From Diaporthe sp. PMI_573 (lineage: Eukaryota; Ascomycota; Sordariomycetes; Diaporthales; Diaporthaceae), in NCBI GenBank assembly GCA_021399435.1, contig JAJTUP010000001.1, positions 248,001 through 312,000 of the forward strand: 64,000 nt of DNA, written 5' to 3'. The first letter of the stretch is position 1, and the number at the start of each line of letters is the position of its first letter. The notes beneath the pieces are model-generated. The model was not told the DNA's origin. It worked only from the letters and a program-made list of their open reading frames with translations, and did not search any database. Positions 1 to 11,531 of the stretch are shown piece by piece. A program made the position numbers and the translations under genes.

Positions 1-600
1 ATTAATACTATAAAGAAGAGATAAGTAATAGAAGATGGTATAGATTAGGATAACAAGGTAATATACAAAGCCATACTAGATACCCCTTATCTTAAAACAT
101 ACATCTACTTCAAGAATGATTTACTAAGTCTAAGTAGTTTAAGTAAAAAGGAACTAGATAACTTAGAAAGCTACGTAGTAGAAGAATTTACTAGGTACAC
201 AGAACATGATCAAGTTAATACAGCAGCAGGGGCAGCGGTGGAAAAACCAACCCACGCCAAGCTAAAAAGATAACTAGCAGAAACCTTACCTCTAGAAGAA
301 GTAGCAATATAGGTAATTCTTAGCAAAACTATAAAGATATATACTTCTAATCTCCTAGTTCTTAGGGAGATAAATACTACTCTAATCAGGTACCTACAAG
401 CCCTACAAGACAGGGTAAGGACTATTTCACAAGTCCCTTTTAAACCTATCCACGAAATGAGGGGACAGAGAGACCAGTACCCAAGTATTAAAGTTATTAG
501 CACTCTAATAAGTAACTTACCAGGAGAAACTACTCCAACCCTAATAATAATTAGATATCATGTTAGCTCTCTAGCTATATTAACTTTAAATATAATTAAC
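1..600 (+). pseudogene. Degenerate gag-like region of the gypsy element
   Basis: The + strand frame upstream of the protease reads as a lysine- and leucine-rich polypeptide with several stops. A readable stretch near 120-290 includes KKELDNLESYVVEEF. Its position before the protease fits gag or the gag-pol junction. No zinc knuckle is visible. The assignment rests on position only. Confidence 0.45.
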
Positions 601-1000
601 TAAGGATATTATAGTTCAGCTTTCCTTACTATATATATAGGAAGTAACTAATATATACCTTTACTAGCTTTACTTAATACCAGGGTAGAGATGAATCTAC
701 TACTATTAAGCTATTATAGCTAAAACTAACTTACTTATTCTCCTCTTAAAAACATAACCTCTATAATCTATAATAAAAAAGCCTTATCTCTAATTAGGGT
801 AACTAAAGACTAGATTTATATTAGCCCTAAGTAGATAAAGTAAGTTTTCTTTATTATTAATAATATAACCTATAATGTTATATACTATATTCTTCTTAGA
901 ATACTATTCTTTCTTAATACTAATCTAACCTTTGAAAAATCAAAGGGTTTCCTATTTATATACATTATACTAGGAGACTCCTAGATAAAGTATAGCTTAG
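600..1000 (+). pseudogene. Retropepsin remnant of the gypsy element, catalytic triad mutated
   Basis: The reading PLLALLNTRVEMNLL (about 655-705) matches the PLLALLDTGAEMN-type start of gypsy aspartic proteases. The Asp-Thr-Gly triad reads Asn-Thr-Arg at 676-684 (aat acc agg). Both substitutions are single G-to-A changes of the kind RIP makes. A later segment (about 880-960) resembles the hydrophobic flap and dimer part of the domain. The enzyme would be inactive. Confidence 0.7.
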
Positions 1001-1799
1001 GATAAAGGAACTAGAAGCCTTTTTATATAGTACCTGGTAATAGTACACGAGTCTTAGAAAAATACATTCCATAGACTTTAGCTATTTAGGTATATTTAGA
1101 GCAATCTAATTAGAAACTAGTAATAATTAATACTCTAGTCAAGCCTTCTTTAACCCATCTTAATATCAAAGAGGGTAATAAAATTCTAGGTATCCTCTAG
1201 GATAAGGATGTTTAGAAGTTATTAGTTTCTTTTATAAAAGACCTTTAACACAAAGTACGTTAGCTGTATATACTTAAAGGTATTGAAAAACCCAATCCTT
1301 AATATATTTACAGATCATATCTAAGAACAAAAACAACCTATACTTACAAATGAATAAACTCGGTCTTATTACCTATAAGTATTACTAAATTAATTAGTTA
1401 TACTTATTAACTTATAATTAGAACCCTATATAAGAGGGTAGGAGTCAAAGTACATCTAGTAAATAATTACCTATCTAATAGATTAGTTCTAGAGGGAATA
1501 GTTAACTAGAAGCTAAGCCATGAAGTAAGAATCAGGGATGCTATAAACTAGAACCACAGATACAAATACAACCCCTAGATATAGCTAAAATTCTCTAAGA
1601 CTAAGAGGGGATCTCAACTTACTCTTAATTACTTAGAACAGATTATAAAGGATAACTATGATAGCTTTTCAACTAAGGAAAGGAACATGTTTACCTATCT
1701 CTTATTTAATAAAGAAAAGGCTCTAGCCTAGGATTAGTCTTACGTGTCTTAAATCAGTATAAATATTACTCTACCTTAAATAATTAGAACTATACTATA

Positions 1800-2450
1800 C
1801 AAGGCCTACTAAGTAAAGATGATTAAGTTACCTAGAGCTCTTAGAGTAATAGCTATTAAAATACTAAGGGAAAGAGAGGTAAGTAGCGTTATTAAGGAAT
1901 CTTACACAGTATATTAGAATGGCTAGTTCCTAGTTAAGAAAAAAGACTTAGGGTACTAGCTAATTAATAACATCTCTGAAGGAAATAAGGTTATAATTAA
2001 AGACGCCTTTATACCTCTAGTAGTAAACGAATTTATAGAAGAATTTACAATATATAAGATTCTCTCTCTCCTGGATTTCTTCTTAGGCTATAATTAGGTT
2101 AAGCTTAATGAGAAGAGCTATAATATAACAACCTTTATAATATTGATTAGATTATTTTGATAATGTAGCCTACCTATAGGTGCTACTAATTCTATGGCCT
2201 AGTTTATACAATACATGGTGTAGCTATTGTATGACTTAATTCCCTTAATCTATAGACCTTTTCTAGATAATGTAGCTATTAGAGGTCCTAACACAAATTA
2301 TAATAATAAGGAGATTCCTAATCTACCTAGAGTTAAAAGATATATAGTAAAACATATCAAGAATCTTAACAACGTCCTCTATAATATAGAACTAGCTAGC
2401 ATAGCTATTAATACCCACAAGTCAAAATAGTATAAGCATTAAACCAATAT
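1800..2450 (+). pseudogene. Gypsy reverse transcriptase remnant
   Basis: Read through stops, this stretch contains a LINNISEGNKV segment, then SLLDFFLGYN (the D-L-xSG-Y palm motif), LPIGATNS (RT motif with GATN) and PFLDNVAIRGP, the position of the Y/FxDD box. The second catalytic Asp is Asn (codon AAT at 2,269-2,271), a G-to-A change. The IEELA- and IA-like residues after it, and the HI-NVL segment, match the gypsy RT thumb and connection. The longest open part is 2,227-2,430. It is inactive because of stops and the FLDN change. Confidence 0.85.
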
Positions 2451-2499
2451 TATTAAATATATGTATAATACTCTTAGCTAAGTACTAGTAAATAAGAAG

Positions 2500-3150
2500 A
2501 TTATTAAGATCAGAGAATAAGAAAGCTATTAGAACGTTTTTCAGGTCCGCTCCTTTATCAGCCTTGTTAACTATTACTAGGTATAGATACTATTCTATAA
2601 GATTATCACTAAGCTACTCTTTAACCTCCTTAAGAAAGGAGTACCATTTTACTAGTTAGAAGAATACTAGAAAGCCATGGATATATTGAAAGTAACTATT
2701 ACAACTAAACCATATCTAATTAACATCAACTATAACTAAGGGAATATTATCCTTATAGTTAACGCAAGTCTTTAAAGATAAGGAGCTTATCTTATATAGG
2801 AAAAAGATAGTATCTAATATCCTATAAGGTACAAGAGTAGAGCTTAGATAAATATAAAAAAGCTTTATAATACTATAAAGAGAGAATACAGGGTAGTTCT
2901 CTATATAATCAAACACCTATAGTTCTATATTTATAGTATATACTTCTTCTTAGAAATAGATTTAAATATTCTTATTTAGTAGCTAAAGGGAGCTATAATG
3001 GATATACCTAGTATTCTTATAACAAGATAGCTAGTAGTAATCAGGACCTACGACTTTATAGTTTAGTATATAAAGGGGACGGAAAACATAATAGCTAATA
3101 TACTATCTCATAAACCTCTAGGGCTATCTAACAACGATAATAGGTAAATT
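2500..3150 (+). pseudogene. Gypsy RNase H remnant
   Basis: After the RT, the frame reads VRSFISLVNYY, the usual FxGLxNYYR junction between RT and RNase H. It is followed by a segment resembling the PLxxLLKKGxxFxW part with the thumb-to-RNase H hinge, and then by YKSRAxININ-like text. The domain is riddled with TAG and TAA. Identification rests on motif order and the junction motif. Confidence 0.7.
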
Positions 3151-3379
3151 AAAGGAGATATTAAAGACTAGTACGAAACAACTCTTAGATATATAGCTAT
3201 AATTAAAGCTAATCAAAGCCCCGTACTTAATAATATTTACTTTTAGTCTAAATAATTTAAGAACATTATAGTATACCTTTAAGATAGTGTAATACTATAA
3301 GGACTTTCATCTTTATAATTATAAACCTTTAAGAAAATAGCTTACTATTTTACCCTTTATAAAGGAATCCTCTAGTAGT

Positions 3380-4800
3380 TACCTAAGAAAGGCCTTAAAT
3401 AACAACAAGTTATTAACAATCCTGATCTAAAGTCACGGATCATTAAGAACACACATACTCCTTTAGGTCATCAAGGACAAGATGTAACATATTCCCAAAT
3501 CCACACCATGTACTACTAGAAGGGCATATACTAATATTAAAAATACTATTACTAAATACCTAAAGTATATAAGGTAGAGTGTTAGAGTTTATAATAATAG
3601 AATTATTCTAACTATTCCTAACCAGCTATTCATAAAGATTCATATTAATATCTAATACTTACCTTCTAATCAGGGCTATAACAAGTTAGTAGAAGCCTGC
3701 TATGATCTTACTAGCTAAGTTAAAGCTATACCTCTTAGAATTACTAATACTAAGAATATGAAGAAATTCTTCATCTAGTATATCTTACTTAAGTAAGGGC
3801 TACCTTTTAAAGTAGTTATTAACAAAGGTAGAGAGAATATAAGGGAATTTATATAGTACCTTTAACTAATTAGAGTTAGACAAATCCTTCTCTTAGCATA
3901 TAACCTATAAATAAACGGAATTATTAAACACAGATATTTCACTCTTATAGCTATATTAACTAAGATGATAGAAGACGGTGTAAAAGGATAGAGATATATT
4001 CTTCTATATACCTTCTTTTCTAATTATATGTTATTAAGGCGTTTATATAGAAAAAGCCTGTTCTACCTCCTCTATAAGTACGATCCTATCATCTTAATAG
4101 AAACCAACATTCTAACCTAGAGAGTATAAACATAGAAACCTTATATATCTCTTCAAGAGGCTTTACACTATCACCTTAGATCCCTACTTAATCTAGCAGA
4201 AGACGTAGAGCTAGCACAACAGTCTATTACTAAATTTAGGAAACAAGCTACTAGTAGAGATACTTATTATAGATTTTCAAGACTAACGCCTTTAAAGGAA
4301 GAAGACCTTGTTCTTATCATTAATAAGTAATAGAAAACTAATTACTCCTTATTTAGGAAGCTAATATACTAATGGTTTAGTCTATATATTATTAACTCTA
4401 TTTCCCTAAATAATATATATAAGCTTCGAACGCTAGATAGAGCTGAAGTTGGTAGGATATATTTACCTTAAAGGTTAAAGAAGTTTATTAAATATAATGA
4501 AATTTAAGAGCTAGAAGTACTACTACTATGGATAGAAAACCTACCTAAGATAGAAACTATGGGCTATAAGCTCTAGTAAACACGACTACGTAATACTTTT
4601 CTAGACCTATTCTTGTCTATTATAGATATAAAAATCAAGGATGATAAAGAAGATTCTAATTAGTATCAAGACTTTTTAGATATTCTACTATAATAGATAC
4701 CTGTAGACATCTCATGGTTAATAGAACCTATTTCTATATCCTCCTTTAAAGACTTAAAAACCTTATATTCTAGTATCATGACATGATCTTAAATATAGTA
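3380..4800 (+). pseudogene. Gypsy integrase remnant and C-terminal tail
   Basis: The reading NTHTPLGHQGQDVT with a following YYWKGI matches the integrase HHCC zinc-binding region (H..GH....T....YYWPGM). About 3,600-4,000 gives a degenerate core with a DLT-LS-like segment, AVINKGREN at the second Asp region (D to N), and NGIIKHRY near the catalytic Glu (E to K). Downstream, SLQEALHYHLRSLLN and LTPLKEEDLVLI resemble the C-terminal integrase tail. All three catalytic positions are unreadable or changed. Confidence 0.7.
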
Positions 4801-5159
4801 GCTACCTTACTAACTACTATAATTTAACTAGTATATTAATATTCTAATGGTTGGGATAAGCAACCCTTACTAATTAGATTATTAGCTTATTTCTTAAATA
4901 CTTTATTTTTATTTAAATATAATTTTACCTTTATTTCGTTATCCTAGGGGGGGGGGATACTCCTGTCTACAATATACTAAGACTAGTAGTCTACTATAGA
5001 CTAATTATTTTCTTTACATCTAAATATTTTTTTTTTACTAGGCTTCTTTTCTTTTATTTATTACCCTATAATATTTACTTTACTCTAATTAGAGCCTAGT
5101 TTATATTTATTTTACTATTATATAATATATAAAATTTAAAATTAATTACTTATTATAAG
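4801..5159. other. AT-rich spacer with a G9 tract
   Basis: Sequence between the pol tail and the antisense ORF. It is very AT-rich, with a run of nine G at about 4,948-4,956 that stands out from the surroundings. No frame is readable on either strand. Confidence 0.6.
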
Positions 5160-6106
5160 AATAGAGAGTAGTAGTTCTATAAACCCAACATTTATTACCT
5201 TATATAACCTTTTACCCTAATTCTTTTCCTAAATTACTCCCAAGACCTCTTCTCTTTAGGCTTTAGCTTCTTAGGTCTAGGCTAAAAACCCTTTACCTTT
5301 CTAATTACTTCCTCCCTTACTTTATTAAAGTTAAATTCCTTGTTAACCTAGGTAAATTTACCTAAGGTAAGTTCTAATCAAGGAGTACCCTCAAGTTCAT
5401 AATTAAGTAGAGTAGTAGTAGCCTTAATAGTAGGAATGTAGGAATCCTTATTAAAAGTATAGTTACTACCTTTAACATAATAGAGATAGTTAGTATACAT
5501 GCCCTTCTTGAAACTAGGGATGCTTTAGTACTTAAAGAAAGGAACTATAATAGGGACCCCATGGTTAAAGTTCTAGGATATATATATAAGATAGTACTTA
5601 TAGGGAGAAGCATTTCAACGACTAAAAAAGGTAATAAAAAGGGCAGGGGTGCAGTACTTATCGTCTAATTAGTATAGATTAGACATGTACTTTCCATATA
5701 GCTTGTTGTTGACCTTCTTAACAAAGACCTCATTAATACCTATCTACATTAGTATTTAAAGGTACTTATAGAGGAAATCACAATCCTTATTTAATAAGAA
5801 GAAGATAAAGAGGTTAATTATAATCTTCTTAATAGTAGGCTTAGATAGAAGCTATGTAATATACTAGTTTACACCATAACTAATCAGGGTATAGATAGAG
5901 ATGTTTTAGGTAAAGGAGGTATAGAGTTCAGACTCAAGGACAACATTCTATAGAAGCACACCTTAGTTTACAAAGGTAGTATAAATGCTATAGTTAATGA
6001 TTAGTTCAGGGTAATCAGCCTTATATAGGGGATAAATAGGCTCCTACTTACTTTCCTCCTTTCCCTTTCCCTTCTTATCAAGATTCTAGGGAGCGTAGGA
6101 AGACAT
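5160..6106 (-). pseudogene. Antisense ORF inside the gypsy element, between pol and 3' LTR; unidentified
   Basis: On the minus strand an ATG at 6,106-6,104 (reads MSSYAP) opens a frame that continues about 300 codons. Almost all stops sit where a single G-to-A or C-to-T change of Trp, Gln or Arg would put them. Readable pieces include KKGKGKEESK near the N-terminus and a basic C-terminal tail with PRPKKLKPKEKRSWE. One frame with RIP-type stops only, a sensible ATG and a basic tail argues for a former protein-coding gene. I do not recognise the family. It is antisense to pol and upstream of the 3' LTR, so it may be an additional element-borne ORF, or a host or foreign gene inserted there. Confidence 0.5.
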
Positions 6107-6778
6107 TTTAAGAAGTAAGAGAAGGAAGATGGTAATATAGGAGTAAGATTTAGTTTAGGAAGCTTATTTAGTATCTAATCAGAGTAATAAAGTAATGCCC
6201 TAAGTAGTAGAAAGTTAGTATTATAAGAAAAGGTCGAATAGAATTGGTAAAAGAGAGGGGAGGTTTTTAAAGAGTATGAGAGAGTACCTAAGAGGCCTGG
6301 TGATTTACTAACCTCAGCCACTTACTTAAACAAATACTTAGACTAAGTATAGGAGATAAATAGTCCTTTATTCATACTAAAATAGTCAGATTATAACCAC
6401 CTATTATAAAGACAAGTATAAGGTTTTACTAGATTAATAAACATTAAAGTATAGAGCCTGATAGTACTAAGATAGACAATAAATATAAAGCTTAGCATGA
6501 TCAGATCAGAGCTCATAATACTTAGGCTTATCATTACATAACTACAAAAAGAGTAATAAAATAGGTTCTAATACCTACTATATAGCTGGAGTTTCACAAA
6601 TAAACTCGTGTTATTTAAGCATATTATAAAGGCAACACTTAGAATACCATCAACCAGGTAATAGCCCAAGACTAGCAAGCTAAGTGCTATAGGAACACGA
6701 GAGGGAACTAATTAGAATGGTGGATAAATGGTTTGGTTAACCCTTCTACTCTAGGGAGCAAAGGGCCAGAGAGGGGTA
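6107..6778. other. Non-coding 3' region of the gypsy element, ending in a polypurine tract
   Basis: No readable frame. The last part (about 6,760-6,778) is purine-rich (reads as aaagggccagagagggg) and directly precedes the LTR, as expected for the plus-strand primer of an LTR element. Confidence 0.5.
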
Positions 6779-7106
6779 TATTACAGGGTATAGTGTTTCA
6801 CGTAGCTAGTATGATGAATTTTCTTTCTTGGCCGTCTGTACTATAAGTACTGGACATGCTTCTATCCCTCTCAAGGGCCAAAGTAACAATTCAACTCATT
6901 CTTCTATTATTATTATTTGATAACCTGTGACATTATCTAATTAGAACCCAATCACTACTTTTATCACCTTCGTGGCCCTTCCGGCCCTTTTTCATTATCT
7001 CTTCTTTCTTCACGTTGGAGCCCTCTAGCAGTTCCCTCTCTCTTGCTCAGAGGGGCCAGCAGAACTTAGGCACCTATTATACTCGACTTTAGTATCCACG
7101 TTTTTA
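6779..7106 (+). repeat. 3' LTR of the gypsy element
   Basis: About 328 bp, starting TATTACAGGG (a RIP form of TGTTACGAGG) and preceded by a polypurine tract. A close copy lies in reverse orientation at about 18,587-18,906, aligning over the whole length including the ccccttccggccc-like GC-rich centre and an aataataataat run. The right boundary is uncertain: homology continues to the ccacgttttta block. Confidence 0.75.
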
Positions 7107-7264
7107 ATAGCAGTACCTATTATAGCCTAAAAATGCTTATAGCGGATTCGGTCTAGTATAAGCCTTTTAATAGGGCCTAAATTAACTAGGTTTGGCTAAA
7201 GAAAAACTAAGATAGGCGTAGAACCCTCTAAATTAAAGATTCTAATAGCTTCCTTAATATACTA

Positions 7265-7783
7265 TGTTAAACGGAAACGCTTGTGTAGGCGCTGCACGTA
7301 GAGAGTTACCCTAGACTTGGCACTGGATTTCTCTAAGTGCCTATAGGGCGTGCGCGCCAAAAGATAAGTTTGGTGGCCGTGAGTCGATTTTTTAGGCTAT
7401 TTTAAGACCCTAACTTTATACCTCTACATTACTCTTATTTCTTACTTAGAAAGCATGTAACTTAGTTTAGTAGATAGCCTGATTTCTAAAGTTTATCTAT
7501 ATTTAGTTTAGTTACTATCAAGATTAGGGTTGGCTGGCTTTTTAAAGTCAAAGATAGTGGGTCCGAGGGCCAAATTTTCCAGCCTCTCTATCTGTGCACC
7601 AGAGCCAATCCACGCATGTCCGCGGGTAAGACAATGTCGGAGGGACTGTGAGGAGGGCTGACAGAAGCCCACTCGAATTTAATACAAAGTTGTCCGAACT
7701 ACTCTTAAGTATTCCAACTTGTCTCCAGACACCCTACTACGACTCTGCCAAATACACACTACTAAAGGCACCAACCTTTAGAA
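7265..7783 (+). repeat. TGTTAAACGG dispersed repeat, copy 1
   Basis: About 519 bp from TGTTAAACGGAAACGC to ccaacctttagaa. It contains the conserved blocks cacgtagagagttaccctag, gttggctggc and gtcggagggactgtgagg. It is shared with copies at 8,104, 11,532, 20,441, 50,232 and (truncated) 42,800. Confidence 0.85.
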
Positions 7784-7854
7784 TTAGTAATACTATATGC
7801 TTTTTAGCGTGCTTTTTTAAAAATAGAGTAAATAATCTATTTAGTATATAATAG

Positions 7855-8187
7855 GTCTATTTTTTAGGTAAAGTTAGATCTAAACCCTTTAAGGATACCT
7901 TTATAAGGCCTAAAATAGGCCCTATATCTTCTAATTTCCCAGAACCTTCTAGGGGGTCCCCTTCTATAGAGAATATAGGTAAGCCTAAAATAGACTCTTC
8001 TAAAGAGTCTAAAATAGACCCAGCAGGTACTATACAGCCTAAGAAAGGACTAATAGGTTTTAAAGGACCTAAGAGAAGCCCTTTAGTAGTTATAAGGTCT
8101 ATATCTCTAAAGGTTAGTAGATTAAATAGGTGTCAGGTAGCAGTAAGGTGCCTAGAGGTCTTGTTGAGATGCTTGAGAGTAGTTTAG
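7855..8187 (+). other. 110-codon open frame without ATG in the core of the inverted pair
   Basis: The frame starting after the tag at 7,852-7,854 stays open to tag at 8,185-8,187, through the unique core and into the right arm. The product would be Pro-, Lys- and Ser-rich with irregular repeats of the form PKIGPI, KPKIDSS, SKIDPAG, PKKGLIG, PKRSPL. Such length without a stop is unusual in this AT-rich block. There is no ATG and no recognised family. It may be a captured gene fragment, or simply a low-complexity stretch short of RIP targets. Confidence 0.35.
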
Positions 8188-8616
8188 ACAACTTTATATT
8201 AAATTCAAGTAGGCTTCTATCAGCCCTCCTTACAGTCCCTCTAACATCGTCTTACCCGCAGGTATGTGTGGATTAGCTCTAGTGTTTAGATAGAGAGGCC
8301 GGAAAATTTAGCCTTTAGACCTACTATCTTTAGCTTTAAAAAGCCAGCCAACCCTAACCCTAATAGTAACTAAACTAAATATAGATAAACTTTAGAAATC
8401 AGGCTATCTAATAAACTAAGTTATATACTTTTTGGATAAAAAATAAGGGTAATGTAGAGGTATAACGTTAGGGTCTTAAAATACCCTAAAAAATTAACTT
8501 ACGGCCACTAAACTTATCTGCTAGTGTACACGCCCTATAGGCACTTAGAGAAATCTAGTGCCAAGTCTAGGGTAACTCTCTACGTGTAGCGCCTACACAA
8601 GCGTTTCCGTTTAACA
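8104..8616 (-). repeat. TGTTAAACGG dispersed repeat, copy 2
   Basis: Reverse-oriented copy of about 513 bp ending CCGTTTAACA at 8,616. It is the inverted partner of copy 1 and aligns across its whole length, with RIP-type differences. Confidence 0.85.
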
Positions 8617-8752
8617 GTATGTATATGTGTATATATAATAATACCGCTTATATAGTTTAAAATGCCAGGGCTATAAATAGACATATATTAATACTTAGTA
8701 CTTCTCAAGATTGGATTTAACTTGTCAGAATAAATAAGTAAGCAGCTATATA

Positions 8753-9638
8753 CAGAGTTGTGACAAAATTTGATACATTGTAGTAATACTACTACATTAC
8801 TACCTTTATACTGTATAAATGTAGTAATGTAGTTAAAGGGTTTTGTAGTTTTGTAGTTTGTAGTTTTGTAGTTTTGTAGTTTGTAGTTTTTGTATAAAAC
8901 TACAAATTTTATACATATATACAACTTACGTAAATAAAAAGAATTCTAAATAATATATATTATAGAGCTAATTTGTCTCTATAAAACTATATAATCTTTA
9001 TAAATATAACTTAAAGACTCAATCTATAAAAAGTCTTTAAACTATAGATAAAACTTTTAAAAATATATTTAGCTATCTAAGCCTATTTTAAGTAAAATAT
9101 TAATAAAAGACAATATATTAAATATATATATAAGTTTAACTAAAGTATATAATTATAATAGAAATAACTTATAAATAGTAAAATATTAGTATATTTTATA
9201 AAATATCTTTATTACTAGTAAAAAACATTTATTTTTAAGAAAAATAATACTAAAATAGACTATATTCTTTATTAATTAGCGTAAAAACCCTAGGAGAGAA
9301 AAATGTCTAATTATTAGAGGCTGAGGCCTATTATTTGGTTCTTTTAATTTATATACTAAATATGCTTAATTTAAATTTAAATTTAAAATAAATAAAATAT
9401 TAACTTATTAATCTTTTATTTTATTATATATTTCTTTTATTATATGTAATTGTAGTAATGTAGTAGTACTACTACATTATTACATTTATACTGTATAAAT
9501 GTAGTAATGTAGTATAAAGGTTTTGTAGTTTTGTAGTTTGTAGTTTTATATATTTGTAGTTTTGTAGTTTTGTAATATTGTAGTAATGTAGTTTTGTAAT
9601 ATTGTAGTTTGTAGTTTTAGTGTAGTTTTAGAACTCTG
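8753..9638. mobile_element. hAT-like non-autonomous element with TTTTGTAG subterminal arrays
   Basis: It starts CAGAGTTGTGAC and ends GAACTCTG. The 8-bp sequence GCTATATA flanks it on both sides (8,745-8,752 and 9,639-9,646), the duplication length typical of hAT transposition. Both ends carry arrays of TTTTGTAG and tgtagtaatgtag (about 8,775-8,895 and 9,450-9,628), with palindromic tactactacattactac pieces. The middle is AT-rich and has no transposase frame. Length 886 bp. Confidence 0.85.
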
Positions 9639-11531
9639 GCTATATATAATTTAATCTAAATTTAAACTATAGTATAGTTAGCCCGGCGACGCCTACAGCA
9701 TAATATATGCCCACAAGCAGTATTAGAGGAATATTTACAAGTATGTTTGCGATCTGTAAGTTACCTATGATCTATAGCTACTCTTTTAGTGAGATAAAGG
9801 TGCCTGGGAGAATAAAGAACCCGGCAAGTACAGTCTATTATGTAGCTATAGCTGCCAGGTTGTACCAAATAAAAGCCTTACTTGACTTAATAATTATATA
9901 TTAATATATTTGCAACATTAAAAATACTGGGTTTAAAAATATCTCCGTTTAAGAAAGACTTGCATTTTTAAAACGCTAATGTTTTTATCTTCTTGCCTCT
10001 ATGCCTGTCCTTACTCCTAAGCACTACCTGTAATTAAGGCATATAGGAAACAAGAGCCCAGACCGGTCTTAACTAAAAGCCTAAAACTAAGATTAAAAGA
10101 GCTAGAGAATACTTAGGTTAGTTAACCTAATATAGATCAGCCCTAACTCGGGGTTTTTAGTAGCTCTGATATTGTCTTAACCCCGGGACTCAGGCAAATG
10201 CGCCAAAAAGTAGGTCCTAGCGCCAGACTTTAGTTTAGGTACTCTAAAGATTACTTCTCACATATAGGAAAATTACTTATAAACCAGGACTGGCAAGCTC
10301 TCGTTCTCTAATTAATCAATTATAATCTTTATCGTACTTATTAACATTTACTAGTATAGCAGATAAATAAGGAGCTATCTCTTAAGATAGATAATACTGA
10401 CAACTAATTATTAGAAAGACTTTACTCTACTAAGAATTTATATAGCATATAAATGGCTATATTATAAATTAGCTATAAAAAAAATAAATTAGAAAGAAGG
10501 ATAGAAGTGGTAAGAATTTTTAAAAAAAAAGATAGCATACCTTTATTAAAACATTAAGCAAGCTTTACTATAATTATAATACCGAGTTCCACATCTTACT
10601 AAGTAGGAAGGGCTAAGGCTATATATATCGGTCTAGAAAAGGCATTTTACTATTATTAATAGATAAAACTATATAATTTCCCCTCCTATATTAATGTCCT
10701 CGCTATATACTCTAAAAATTATGAAGGCATATACTTTCCTCCACAAGTTTTAGTTACTATAACTAAAAAAGTTAAGGCGAGATATAGCGACTAAAGATAA
10801 GTATAACTGAAAAGGAGACCTTTAGATTATGCGGTTATTTACGAGGCCTTTTAATAGGTAGGTAGAATAGTATGTGGCAAGAGCTATAGTAGGAGTATAA
10901 ATTGTACCAGAACTTATAGCTGGAGTTAGTAAGACAGACATCTTGCTAATATTAAGTTGCGTTATAGTTAGAAAGAGGTGGCTATAGTTAGTAGGGTATA
11001 TAGAAGGTTGTCTAATATAATACAGGCTCTGCGGCTGGCTTAAACTCTAACGGCAGAGGATAGCAGAAGTAAGCAGACAATTATTTAGTATCTACTAAAT
11101 AGAATATAACGTAGAATATGAGGTAGGCTGTACTTAATAGCTTATTGTAGTTATAAGATGGAGTCTATACAGGCAAAATTTGGCAGGGCTTTAGCAAGAA
11201 CTAATAAGAATAAAGTATATTACTGCTTTGAATTTCTTAAGCTTGCATTTGCCCTCTTAGAATCTATACTAATTATCATTAATCCTATATTGCGCTATAC
11301 CTAAAACTTTCTACTATACTATAAGAAGAACTACTTATCTATATACTTATAATAATATACCTCTCTAAACTTTTCTAAATTAAGGTCAGGAAAACTGTCT
11401 TTACTATAGTTATTATCTACTTTATACTAACTGGCGGTAGGGTAATTACGTTGCTTAGCCTGTAATAGCAGTCCGTTGCTGCGCTTAGAGGTGCTCAAAT
11501 AAAGCTTTAATCAAGTTATCTATAATCGTAG
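9639..11531 (+). pseudogene. RIP-degraded region with an unidentified plus-strand reading frame
   Basis: Two readable stretches exist. One is 9,707-9,904 (65 codons, open). The other is a longer frame at about 10,560-11,480 with mainly TAG/TAA breaks, containing PPQVLVTITKKVKARYSD and MESIQAKFGRALARTNKNK. The frame runs up to the inner end of the repeat at 11,532. I could not assign a family. A RIP-damaged transposase or captured gene is plausible from its position between repeats. Confidence 0.3.

Larger units (their letters stand above)
1..7106 (+). mobile_element. Ty3/gypsy LTR retrotransposon, 5' truncated by the window, RIP-inactivated
   Basis: Reading the + strand through stop codons gives gypsy-type domains in the normal order: gag-like, protease, reverse transcriptase, RNase H, integrase. 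The 5' LTR lies outside the window. A purine-rich tract (about 6,760-6,778) precedes the 3' LTR at 6,779. Nearly all frame breaks are TAG or TAA, as expected from C-to-T and G-to-A changes at Trp and Gln codons. An extra antisense ORF lies between pol and the LTR. No part can encode an active enzyme. Confidence 0.85.
7265..8616. mobile_element. Inverted pair of the TGTTAAACGG repeat around a short unique core
   Basis: The left arm (7,265-7,783) and right arm (8,104-8,616) are reverse complements over about 515 bp. Outer ends read TGTTAAACGG and CCGTTTAACA. About 320 bp lie between them. The layout could be a DNA element with long terminal inverted repeats, or two separate copies of a ~520-bp repeat inserted head-out, since single copies occur elsewhere in the window. 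No convincing target duplication was seen. Confidence 0.65.

Noticed and set aside
7525..7545. Telomere-like aaccctaaccct text, also at about 8,350, 11,777, 20,700, 50,515 and 59,450
   Set aside because: It occurs once per copy inside the dispersed repeat or an LTR, never as a (TTAGGG)n array, so it is not a telomere or internal telomeric tract.
8688..8924. Minus-strand 78-codon ORF over the TTTTGTAG array
   Set aside because: It is only the translation of a short-period array inside a hAT element.
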